A stretch of DNA of 5,402 nt from Thiohalospira sp046546335 (GCF_046546335.1 NZ_JBKGYA010000142.1), one strand, 5' to 3'; counted from the first letter of the stretch, positions 1 through 5,394 are shown. The notes: a model not told the origin generated them from the sequence alone. Translations and numbers: made by a program.

Positions 1-144
1 GTGGCAGTCGCCGTCGGCGATGAGGCCGGCGAGATTCTCGACGATGTGGGTCTGAGGCGTGATGGGATAGGCCGCCACCACCTCCGGCCGGATGCGGGCC
101 ACGGCCCGGGCGACGGCCTGGGAGCCCTCAAGCGGTTGCGGCAT
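1..144 (-). CDS. porA: Pyruvate/2-oxoacid:ferredoxin oxidoreductase alpha subunit, N-terminal fragment (runs off the left edge)
   Basis: The first 48 codons of a gene read leftward off the window. In the family the alpha subunit carries much of the thiamine-diphosphate/2-oxoacid site of the cytoplasmic enzyme that interconverts pyruvate plus CoA and acetyl-CoA plus CO2, using ferredoxin. The visible protein starts MPQPLEGSQAVARAV and contains AAYPITPQTHIVENLA at about residues 24-39. The YPITPQT signature near the N-terminus, after an EG(S/N)xAVA segment, is characteristic of POR/KOR alpha subunits. The ATG (142-144) lies inside the end of the upstream gamma-subunit gene, with a 17-base overlap, so translation is probably coupled. 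The 2-oxoacid specificity cannot be settled from 48 residues; pyruvate is favoured by the neighbouring gamma subunit. The gene is cut by the window edge, not broken. Confidence 0.85.
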   Translation of the reverse strand, partial: MPQPLEGSQAVARAVARIRPEVVAAYPITPQTHIVENLAGLIADGDCH

Positions 145-736
145 GGACGGCCTCCTCCCAGGCGCCGGCGGGGACGGCCGTGGCGGCCCGGTCGATGAGA
201 TCGTGGTTGCGCCGGACCACCTCCTCGCCCTTGGGGGCGAAGCGGTCGGTCACCTCCTCCTTGAGGGCGTCGTTCCCGAGCAGGCCGGTGAGGGCGAGGA
301 AGGCCGCGAGCAGGGCGGTATTGGGGACCGGCCGACCCAGGATCTCCCGCGCCAGGGCGCCGGCCGGCAGGGCCACCGTCGGCGCCCCCAGCCTTCGGGC
401 GAGGTCGTCGTCATCGGCGTCGCTGTTGACCAGCACGGCCCCGCCGGGGCGCAGCCCGGCCAGGGTTCCCGGGACGCCCAGGAGGGCGGCATCCTGGACG
501 ATGAGGAAGGCCGGCTGCCGGATCTGGCTGCGTCGCCGGAGTCGATGGTCGGCGATGCGCACGAAGGCCGCCACCGGCGCGCCCCGCCGCTCGGCGCCGA
601 AGGCGGGGAAGGCCTGGCCGAAGGCCCCCTCGCGGATGGCGGTGGCGGCCAGCATGTAGGCGGCGGCCACGTTGCCCTGACCGCCCCGACCGTGGATCCG
701 GACCTCTACCGGGGATGCGAGGCTCGCTGCCGTCAT
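128..736 (-). CDS. porG: Pyruvate/2-oxoacid:ferredoxin oxidoreductase gamma subunit
   Basis: This 202-residue protein has the usual length of a stand-alone gamma subunit. HGRGGQG (residues 15-21) near the N-terminus is the glycine-rich hallmark of the family. AFPAFGAERRGAPV (42-55) is the segment typical of pyruvate synthase gamma subunits, and PNTALLAAF (138-146) is the conserved C-terminal helix. It lacks CxxC iron-sulfur motifs, as expected for gamma. The ATG at 734-736 is preceded at 4-5 bases by GGGAGGGAG (minus strand, plus positions 738-746), a strong ribosome binding site that fixes the start. The stop overlaps the alpha-subunit gene. A DUF3301-like gene ends 45 bases upstream on the same strand. 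The enzyme could feed acetyl-CoA catabolism or pyruvate synthesis; direction is not visible. A fused or separate delta (ferredoxin) subunit is not seen. Confidence 0.9.
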   Translation of the reverse strand: MTAASLASPVEVRIHGRGGQGNVAAAYMLAATAIREGAFGQAFPAFGAERRGAPVAAFVRIADHRLRRRSQIRQPAFLIVQDAALLGVPGTLAGLRPGGAVLVNSDADDDDLARRLGAPTVALPAGALAREILGRPVPNTALLAAFLALTGLLGNDALKEEVTDRFAPKGEEVVRRNHDLIDRAATAVPAGAWEEAVHAATA

Positions 737-781
737 GCTCCCTCCCTGCCGGCTGCCTCGCCCGAGTATAGGTACCGCTGG

Positions 782-1105
782 TCAGGGATTCCAGAGACCC
801 CCCTCCGGGTGGTCCAGCCAGACCGCCTCCGGCCGGCCGCTTACCATGCTCAGGAAGCCGGCGCGCCGGTCGCTGCCGCGGCTGAACTCGAAGCGATAGG
901 TCCGCCGCAGGGCCGGGGCGCCGCGCCGCCAGACCGGGCGCAGGCCGGTAAGGCTCACGCTCTCGTCCAGTAGCTGCACCCCCGCCCGCTGGCAGGCGTT
1001 TTGGGCGATGATCAGCGCCCGCTCCCGGTAGCCGAGGCCCCGTGCCCAGGCGACCAGCGCCAGGCCGATGGCCAAGGTGGTGAGGACGAAGGCGTGGTCG
1101 AGCAT
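782..1105 (-). CDS. DUF3301-like small membrane-anchored protein
   Basis: A 107-residue protein with one N-terminal hydrophobic segment (about residues 5-21, FVLTTLAIGLALVAW), then a short basic stretch and a soluble domain. The pattern ACQRAGVQLLDESVSL (37-52), then YRFEFS (70-75) and a C-terminal GRPEAVWLDHP, resembles the DUF3301 family of small proteobacterial proteins as I recall it; no function is established for that family. The topology suggests an inner-membrane anchor with a small domain, but the side of the membrane is uncertain. The ATG (1103-1105) is preceded by AGGGGG on the minus strand about 3 bases upstream. It diverges from soxC across a 115-base gap and precedes the porG gene on the same strand, so it could share its transcript. 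I could not pick out a convincing promoter in the gap on this strand. Confidence 0.75.
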   Translation of the reverse strand: MLDHAFVLTTLAIGLALVAWARGLGYRERALIIAQNACQRAGVQLLDESVSLTGLRPVWRRGAPALRRTYRFEFSRGSDRRAGFLSMVSGRPEAVWLDHPEGGLWNP

Positions 1106-1208
1106 GGGCCCCCTGTTGCCCGGCGCGGTTGTTGGCTATTGTGCCTTAATGGGCCCTCCGGGGTCCGCAACGACGATCGAACGGGGCACAGATCCCGAAA
1201 CCGGGGAT

Positions 1209-1214
1209 GGAGGA
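1209..1214 (+). promoter_or_regulatory. Ribosome binding site that sets the soxC GTG start
   Basis: GGAGGA sits six bases before the GTG at 1221. The reading frame is open further upstream to an ATG at 1068, but that ATG lies within the divergent DUF3301-like gene. Starting at the GTG gives a 429-residue protein with a correctly placed twin-arginine signal, so this site decides the start. Confidence 0.8.
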
Positions 1215-1220
1215 ACGAGC

Positions 1221-2510
1221 GTGACCCAACGAGAAGAGATACCTTCCGGTGACCGTTCCGGCCCGGGCAACCCGGGGCGTCGGCGCTGGCTGGCCCGGAC
1301 CATGGGGGCGGTGGGGGCGGCCACCGCCGGCTGGCTGGCCCCCGGTACCGTCCTGGCCAGCACCCCGCCGGAGGTTCCGGACTGGATGAAGCGGCTGGGC
1401 TTCCCGGTGGGTGACCGGCCCTACGGCCGTCCCTCCGACCACGAGGACCAGGTGGTCCGCCGGGTCATCGAGGGGCTGACCCCCAGCGAGCACTCCATGG
1501 CGAGTTTTACCCCGCTGGGCGAACTCCACGGGACGCTGACACCCAACGGCCTGGTCTTCGAGCGCCACCACGGCGGCGTACCGGACATCCCTCCCGACGA
1601 GCACCGGCTGATGGTCCACGGCATGGTGGAGCGTTCGCTCACATTCACCATGGAGGATCTGTTGCGCTTTCCCGCGGTCTCCCGGATCCACTTCCTGGAG
1701 TGCGCGGCCAACTCCGTTACCGAACGCGCCGGACCCAACCGGGAGAGCGTCCAGTTCACCCACGGCATGCTCTCGAACTGCGAGTGGACCGGCGTGCCCC
1801 TGAAGCGGGTCCTGGAGGAGGCGGGGGTGCGCACCGGGGCGAAGTGGGTCCTCGCCGAGGGGGCCGATGCCGCCGGCATGACGCGCAGCCTGCCCCTGGA
1901 GAACGCCCTGGACGACGCCCTGGTGGTCTACGCCCAGAACGGGGAGCGGCTGCGGCCGGAGCAGGGCTACCCGCTGCGGCTGGTGGTCCCGGGGCTGGAG
2001 GCCAACCTCTCGGTGAAGTGGCTGCGCCGCCTGGAGGTGGGGGACCGGCCGTGGATGACCCGGGAGGAGACGGCCAAGTATACCGATCTCATGCCCGACG
2101 GCCGGGCACGTCAGTTCTCCCTGCTGCAGGAGGCGAAGTCGGTGATCACCCACCCCTCTGGCGGCCATGTGCTGGAGGGCAGGGGCTTTCGCGAGATCCG
2201 CGGGCTTGCCTGGTCCGGCGCGGGCCGGGTGAAGGCGGTGGAGGTCTCCACCGACGGCGGCCGCCACTGGCGCCAGGCCACCCTCCACGAACCCATCCTG
2301 CCCCGGGCACTCACCCGCTTCTCCCTGCCCTGGGAATGGCGCGGGGAGACCGCCTGGTTGCAGAGCCGGGTCTGGGACGAGAGCGGCTACCTCCAGCCCA
2401 CCCGGGAGCAGCTGGTAGGCGAGCGCGGCGAGACCTCCATCTACCACTACAACGCTATCCAGACCTGGAAGGTGGCCGCCACCGGGGAGGTGACCAATGA
2501 GCGCGAGTAA
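1221..2510 (+). CDS. soxC: Sulfane dehydrogenase molybdenum subunit SoxC
   Basis: SoxC is the molybdopterin subunit of the periplasmic SoxCD complex, which oxidises the sulfane sulfur of SoxY-bound cysteine S-sulfonate/persulfide in the thiosulfate-oxidising Sox pathway. From the GTG the protein has 429 residues, the normal SoxC length. RRRWLA (20-25) and the following hydrophobic stretch to about residue 47 form a twin-arginine signal, with Trp in place of the usual Phe. The sulfite-oxidase-type Mo-cofactor domain spans about 95-285; HFLECAANS contains the expected molybdenum-ligand Cys161. WVLAEGADAAGMTRS (199-213), then RPEQGYPLRLVVPG (255-268) and VKWLRRLEVGDRPW (275-288), match SoxC closely and separate it from SorA-type sulfite dehydrogenases. 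The Mo-cofactor dimerisation domain occupies about 310-425, with STDGGRHWRQA. The stop lies 14 bases inside soxD. No clear promoter was found in the 115-base gap upstream; TTGCCC (1116-1121) with TATTGT (1137-1142) has a spacer of only 15. Confidence 0.93.
   Translation: MTQREEIPSGDRSGPGNPGRRRWLARTMGAVGAATAGWLAPGTVLASTPPEVPDWMKRLGFPVGDRPYGRPSDHEDQVVRRVIEGLTPSEHSMASFTPLGELHGTLTPNGLVFERHHGGVPDIPPDEHRLMVHGMVERSLTFTMEDLLRFPAVSRIHFLECAANSVTERAGPNRESVQFTHGMLSNCEWTGVPLKRVLEEAGVRTGAKWVLAEGADAAGMTRSLPLENALDDALVVYAQNGERLRPEQGYPLRLVVPGLEANLSVKWLRRLEVGDRPWMTREETAKYTDLMPDGRARQFSLLQEAKSVITHPSGGHVLEGRGFREIRGLAWSGAGRVKAVEVSTDGGRHWRQATLHEPILPRALTRFSLPWEWRGETAWLQSRVWDESGYLQPTREQLVGERGETSIYHYNAIQTWKVAATGEVTNERE
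2486..2493 (+). promoter_or_regulatory. Strong ribosome binding site for soxD inside the end of soxC
   Basis: GGAGGTGA is a full anti-16S match lying in the last codons of soxC, three bases before the soxD ATG at 2497. With the 14-base gene overlap it indicates coupled, high-level translation of SoxD with SoxC. The spacing is a little tight, measured from the end of the motif. Confidence 0.75.
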
Positions 2511-3117
2511 CCGCCTGCTCACCGCGCTGCCCCTGCTGGCCGGCCTGTTCGTGGCCGGTTGCGGCGACCAGTCGTCTTCCGGCGAGCCCGGCGCCGATGC
2601 CGGGCCGCCTGGCCCCCTGGGCCTGGGCAGCGAGGCCGACCAGGCCGAGATCGAGGGCTGGGATATCGACATCCGCCCGGATGGTCAGGGCCTGCCCGAG
2701 GGCAGTGGCACTGTCAGGGAGGGGGAGCAGGTCTACGAGGAGCACTGCGTGCGCTGCCACGGCGCCTTCGGCACCGAGCCGGACTCGCACGTCATCGCCG
2801 GCGGCCAGGACAGCCTGGGGACCGACGAGCCGACCCTGACGGTGGGCAGCTTCTGGCCCCATGCCACCACGCTCTTCGACTACACGCGACGGGCCATGCC
2901 CTTCGACAAACCCCAGAGCCTTTCCGCCGATGAACTCTATGCGGTGACCGCCTACGTCCTCCACCTCAACGACATCCTGCCCATGGATGCGGAGCTGGAC
3001 GCCGAGAGCCTGCCGGAGGTGGAGATGCCCAACGCCGACGGCTTCATCCCCGACCCGCGGCCCGACGTGGAGCCCCATGCCGTGCCACCGTCGGAGCCGG
3101 CGCCCCGGGTCCGGTAG
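2497..3117 (+). CDS. soxD: SoxD-type cytochrome c, short single-haem lipoprotein form
   Basis: Electron-accepting cytochrome partner of SoxC. The 206-residue protein begins with a basic N-terminus and hydrophobic stretch ending VAGC (19-22), a lipobox, so the mature protein probably starts at lipidated Cys22 rather than being freely soluble. A Ser/Gly/Pro-rich linker follows. The SoxD signature WDIDIRPDGQGLPEGSG (55-71) precedes the only haem motif, CVRCH (Cys84, Cys87, His88). RRAMPFDKPQSL (121-132) supplies the likely axial Met124. YAVTAYVLHLND (138-149) is the C-terminal helix and MPNADGFIPDPRPDV (167-181) is the conserved SoxD tail of this domain. The Paracoccus-type SoxD is about twice as long and dihaem; here the second haem domain is absent and the stop is clean, so this looks like a natural short form, not a truncation. 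It is co-transcribed with soxC by overlap. It could also be named a SoxD-like sulfite dehydrogenase cytochrome. Confidence 0.88.
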   Translation: MSASNRLLTALPLLAGLFVAGCGDQSSSGEPGADAGPPGPLGLGSEADQAEIEGWDIDIRPDGQGLPEGSGTVREGEQVYEEHCVRCHGAFGTEPDSHVIAGGQDSLGTDEPTLTVGSFWPHATTLFDYTRRAMPFDKPQSLSADELYAVTAYVLHLNDILPMDAELDAESLPEVEMPNADGFIPDPRPDVEPHAVPPSEPAPRVR

Positions 3118-3149
3118 GCCGGCCACTCCGCGGGGTTGGGCCCCGGTCA

Positions 3150-3174
3150 TCCCGGGCGCCGCGCCGACCCGGGA
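3150..3174. repeat. Inverted repeat between the convergent soxD and srkA genes, possible weak terminator
   Basis: TCCCGGG (3150-3156) and CCCGGGA (3168-3174) form a perfect 7-base inverted repeat around an 11-base GC-rich loop, in the 91-base gap between two converging genes. The position suits a bidirectional transcription end, but there is no T-run on either strand, so a canonical intrinsic terminator is not shown. In DNA this rich in G and C such a repeat may be chance. Confidence 0.3.
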
Positions 3175-3208
3175 CCTCGAGTACAGGCCCCCCGCCGTCG
3201 TGGCCCGG

Positions 3209-4207
3209 TTACGGGGCCGTCAGCTCCTCCCGTGGCAGCTCCAGGGGCGGTTCGTCCACGTTGGCGAGCTGCTCGCGCAGGGCCAGCACCTGGTCCTCCC
3301 AGAAGCGCGGCCCCTCGAACCAGGGGAAGGCGACGGGGAAGGCCGGGTCCGCCCAGCGGGCGGCGATCCAGCCGGCGTGGCGGAGGATGCGCAGGCCGCG
3401 CAGGGCCTCGATGAGGGCCAGTTCTCCCGGGTCGAGATCGCGGAAGGCGCGGTAGCCGCGTAGCAGGGCGGCCAGGCGCTGCTGTTGCTCCTCCCGCTCC
3501 CCGCCCAGGAAGAGCCAGAGGTCGGCCACCGCCGGGCCGGTGAGGGTGTCGTCCAGGTCGACGATGTGCGGCCCCTCGGCCCACAGGAGGTTGCCCGGGT
3601 GGGCGTCGCCGTGGAGCCGCAGGGTCGTGGGCGCCACCGCCTCCCAGCGCTCGCGGATCCGTCCCACCAGCTCCCGGGCCACCGAGGTCCAGGCCTCGTG
3701 GAGGTAGTCGGGGAGGCGGCCGGAGTCGGCCAGGGTCTCCACGGTGCCGGCGCCGAAGTTGCCCGCCAGCGTGGGGCGGTGGGCGAAGCGGGCGCTCGCC
3801 CCCACGGTGTGCAGCCGGCCCAGGAAGAAGCCGATGCGCTCCAGTACCGCCGGATCCTCTAGTTCCGGCGGGCGGCCGCCGCGCAGGGGGAAGAGGGCGA
3901 AGCGGTAGCCGGCGTACTCCCGCAGGGGGCCGGGGCCGTCGTCCAGGGGCGCGACCACCGGGACGTCGGCGGCGGCCAGCTCGGCGGAGAAGGCGTGCTC
4001 CTCGTCGATGGCGGCATTCGGCCAGCGCCCGGGCCGGTAGAACTTGGCGACGACCGGCGCGCCCTCCTCCAGCCCCACGCGGTAGACGCGGTTCTCGAAG
4101 CTGTTCAGGGGCAGCAGCCGCCCGTCCGGTTCGCGGCCGGTGGCGGCCACGGCGTCCAGCACGGTATCCGGGCCGAGGTCGGCGTAGGGGGTGGCCTCAC
4201 TGGCCAT
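3209..4207 (-). CDS. srkA: SrkA/YihE-like stress response Ser/Thr protein kinase
   Basis: A cytoplasmic kinase of the phosphotransferase (APH/choline kinase-like) fold. E. coli SrkA (YihE/RdoA) protects cells under oxidative and envelope stress. From the ATG at 4205-4207 the protein has 332 residues, close to the E. coli length of about 328. LNSFENRVYRVG (34-45) is the nucleotide-binding loop. VVAKFYRPGRW (52-62) carries the probable ATP-contacting Lys55, and the FYRPxRW pattern is typical of the family. LRLHGDAHPGNLLW (196-209) is the catalytic loop with Asp201 and Asn206. HIVDLDD (214-220) supplies metal-binding Asp217. WIAARWADPAFPVAFPWF (280-297) is the conserved C-terminal segment. No ribosome binding site is obvious, and the start lies 11 bases inside the upstream gene, so translation is probably coupled. 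The open frame extends 22 codons upstream, but that part overlaps the neighbour and does not look like SrkA. Confidence 0.92.
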   Translation of the reverse strand: MASEATPYADLGPDTVLDAVAATGREPDGRLLPLNSFENRVYRVGLEEGAPVVAKFYRPGRWPNAAIDEEHAFSAELAAADVPVVAPLDDGPGPLREYAGYRFALFPLRGGRPPELEDPAVLERIGFFLGRLHTVGASARFAHRPTLAGNFGAGTVETLADSGRLPDYLHEAWTSVARELVGRIRERWEAVAPTTLRLHGDAHPGNLLWAEGPHIVDLDDTLTGPAVADLWLFLGGEREEQQQRLAALLRGYRAFRDLDPGELALIEALRGLRILRHAGWIAARWADPAFPVAFPWFEGPRFWEDQVLALREQLANVDEPPLELPREELTAP

Positions 4208-4532
4208 GTTCGGTGGCGAGCTCGGCGCGGTGCTTGCGAACCAGGGCCTGGAAGCGCGGGGTGGGGCCGGCATCCTCGTGGATGGGATCGCCCAGCTCGT
4301 CCTCCTCCACGACCCGGTCGCCGGCGATGTAGGGCATGCTCGCCTCCACCTCGTCCAGGGCGGCGGCTACCAGTTCCTGGAGGATGGCCTCGGCGTCGCG
4401 GTAGGGATACATCTCGGCGAGCGCCCGGATCTTGGCGGCGTCGTCCAGGGAGAGGCGGATGGTCCACTCGTGGGGGGCCAGGGGCGCCCGCGGGTCCTCC
4501 TGCCAGTGCTCGATGAGTTGCCGGATCCCCAT
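4197..4532 (-). CDS. Small conserved acidic protein of unknown function, upstream of srkA
   Basis: A 111-residue, Glu/Asp-rich protein starting MGIRQLIEHW at the ATG 4530-4532. GGAGGGAG (minus strand, plus 4537-4544) four bases upstream fixes the start; a longer open frame to 4679 runs back across the divergent promoter and is not credible. Residues 22-56 read as a short beta strand (EWTIRLSL) followed by two helices (DDAAKIRALAEMY, DAEAILQELVAAALDEVEA), which suggests a ribbon-helix-helix-like arrangement. The tail has MPYIAGDRVVEEDELGDPIHED and GPTPRFQAL. From memory, similar proteins in gammaproteobacteria carry the label 'type 1 pili tip component', but nothing here looks like a pilin: no signal peptide, cysteines or donor strand. 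It overlaps the srkA start, so the two form an operon. A weak promoter may lie at TTGCAT/CATCTT on the minus strand (plus 4588-4593 and 4565-4570, spacer 17). Confidence 0.8.
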   Translation of the reverse strand: MGIRQLIEHWQEDPRAPLAPHEWTIRLSLDDAAKIRALAEMYPYRDAEAILQELVAAALDEVEASMPYIAGDRVVEEDELGDPIHEDAGPTPRFQALVRKHRAELATEHGQ

Positions 4533-4601
4533 GATTCTCCCTCCGTTGGCGACTGCTGCCGGGAAAGATGGGGCGTGCCGGTAACGGATGCAAGGGCGAC
4601 G

Positions 4602-4630
4602 TTGACCTCCGCCGGGCAAGGGCCTACTAT
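4602..4630 (+). promoter_or_regulatory. Predicted sigma70-type promoter for the peroxiredoxin gene
   Basis: TTGACC (4602-4607) and TACTAT (4625-4630) are separated by exactly 17 bases and point toward the peroxiredoxin gene. They stand out as an AT-richer island in GC-rich DNA. Transcription would start near 4637, giving a leader of about 95 bases. A second -10-like hexamer, TATACT (4644-4649), has no good -35 partner. Confidence 0.6.
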
Positions 4631-4637
4631 TCGGAGT

Positions 4638-4651
4638 CGAGTTTATACTCG
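4638..4651. promoter_or_regulatory. Inverted repeat just downstream of the predicted start, candidate operator
   Basis: CGAGTTTATACTCG has perfect 5-base arms around TTAT and begins at about +2 of the predicted transcript, a position where a bound repressor would block transcription. The flanks give AGTCGAGT on the left and ACTCGGTCT on the right. These loosely resemble half-sites of Rrf2/IscR-type regulators, but a full 25-base IscR type 1 site cannot be aligned. The regulator is unknown. Confidence 0.4.
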
Positions 4652-4659
4652 GTCTAAAT

Positions 4660-4685
4660 GGCATCCAGCCATGGGGCATCCAGCC
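4660..4685 (+). repeat. 11-base direct repeat in the peroxiredoxin leader
   Basis: GGCATCCAGCC occurs at 4660-4670 and again at 4675-4685, a 15-base period. Copy 1 can also fold as a small hairpin (ATGGC at 4658-4662 with GCCAT at 4668-4672). Both copies would lie in the mRNA leader upstream of the ribosome binding site. The role is unknown. Confidence 0.5.
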
Positions 4686-4731
4686 TCAGGGCCCGGAACC
4701 GCAACAGACAATAAATGATGGAGGAACGATC

Positions 4732-5334
4732 ATGGGTGTACTCGTCGGCAAGAAGGCCCCCGATTTCATCGCCCCCGCGGTGCTCGGCGACGGCAGCATC
4801 GTGGATGAATACAACTTCTCCCGGGAGACGGAAGGCAAGTATACCGTGGTCTTCTTCTGGCCCCTGGACTTCACCTTCGTCTGTCCCTCGGAGATCATTG
4901 CCTTCGACCATCGCTACGATGATTTCAAGAGTCGCGACGTCGAGGTGGTGGGCGTCTCCATCGACTCCCACTTCACCCATAACGCCTGGCGCAACACGCC
5001 GGTGGACCAGGGTGGCATCGGCCCGGTGAAGTTCCCGATGATCGCCGACATGAACCACAAGATCGCCCGCGCCTACGATGTGGAGAGTGAGGGCGGCATG
5101 GCCTTCCGCGGCTCCTTCCTCATCGACAAGGAGGGCATGGTCCGCCACCAGGTGGTCAATGACCTGCCCCTGGGCCGCAACATCGACGAGATGGTCCGCA
5201 TGGTCGATGCCCTGCAGTTCCACGAGCAGTACGGCGAGGTCTGCCCCGCCGGCTGGCAGAAGGGCAAGGCCGGCATGAAGGAGGGCCCCGAGGGCGTGGC
5301 CGAGTACCTCTCCGAGCACGCCGACGAGCTGTAA
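4732..5334 (+). CDS. Typical 2-Cys peroxiredoxin (AhpC/Prx1 class)
   Basis: A cytoplasmic thiol peroxidase that reduces hydrogen peroxide, organic hydroperoxides and probably peroxynitrite, recycled by thioredoxin or AhpF (neither is in the window). The 200-residue length is normal for the class. WPLDFTFVCPSE (43-54) holds the peroxidatic Cys51 with Pro44 and Thr48; Arg126 in MAFRGSFLID completes the active site. EVCPAGW (169-175) carries the resolving Cys171, so the enzyme should work as an obligate dimer with intersubunit disulfides, probably assembling into decamers. GGIG (94-97) is present, but the C-terminal YF motif of overoxidation-sensitive eukaryotic enzymes is YL (192-193). GGAGGA at 4720-4725, six bases before the ATG, fixes the start. 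The gene is single, with its own promoter and a terminator. The sequence is closer to the thioredoxin-dependent Tsa/Prx1 type than to E. coli AhpC, so no symbol is given. Confidence 0.95.
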   Translation: MGVLVGKKAPDFIAPAVLGDGSIVDEYNFSRETEGKYTVVFFWPLDFTFVCPSEIIAFDHRYDDFKSRDVEVVGVSIDSHFTHNAWRNTPVDQGGIGPVKFPMIADMNHKIARAYDVESEGGMAFRGSFLIDKEGMVRHQVVNDLPLGRNIDEMVRMVDALQFHEQYGEVCPAGWQKGKAGMKEGPEGVAEYLSEHADEL

Positions 5335-5358
5335 CCGGCTCTCCGGCGCCCTGGAACG

Positions 5359-5394
5359 AAACCCCCGGCTCCCGGCAGGGAGCGGGGGTTTTTT
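5359..5394 (+). terminator. Intrinsic terminator after the peroxiredoxin gene
   Basis: A GC-rich hairpin 25 bases after the stop: ACCCCCGGCTCCC (5361-5373), loop GGCA, then GGGAGCGGGGGT (5378-5389), with one bulged base in the left arm. It is followed by a run of six T (5389-5394). AAA before the stem extends pairing with the first T residues. This is a textbook Rho-independent terminator for the plus strand. Confidence 0.93.

Noticed and set aside
92..973. 293-codon plus-strand open frame opposite porG and the DUF3301-like gene
   Set aside because: It spans two minus-strand genes, has low-complexity composition and no recognisable motif, and lacks a credible ribosome binding site.
1068..1220. 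Longer SoxC start at ATG 1068
   Set aside because: It would add 51 residues in front of the twin-arginine signal and overlap the divergent gene. The GTG at 1221 has a good ribosome binding site and gives the usual length.
1106..1220. Promoters for soxC and the divergent DUF3301-like gene
   Set aside because: Candidate hexamers (TTGCCC with TATTGT on the plus strand, CACAAT on the minus strand) have wrong spacing or no partner, so none is listed.
1146..2672. 508-codon open frame on the minus strand across soxC and soxD
   Set aside because: It is antisense to two confidently identified genes, is rich in Pro, Gly, Arg and His, and shows no domain. Long antisense frames are expected at this GC content.
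4208..4273. 22-codon N-terminal extension of the SrkA-like kinase
   Set aside because: It lies wholly inside the upstream gene in another frame and does not resemble the start of the family; the shorter form matches the usual length.
4620..4660. A complete IscR type 1 site in the peroxiredoxin control region
   Set aside because: Only half-site resemblances can be aligned (around AGTCGAGT and ATACTCGG). Neither has a matching second half at the right spacing, so no IscR site is claimed.
4533..4679. N-terminal extension of the small upstream protein to 4679
   Set aside because: The extension covers the divergent peroxiredoxin promoter and reads as low-complexity sequence. The ATG at 4530-4532 has a strong ribosome binding site.
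4654..5319. 221-codon minus-strand open frame opposite the peroxiredoxin gene
   Set aside because: It is the His/Val/Asp-rich antisense shadow of a clearly real peroxiredoxin gene.
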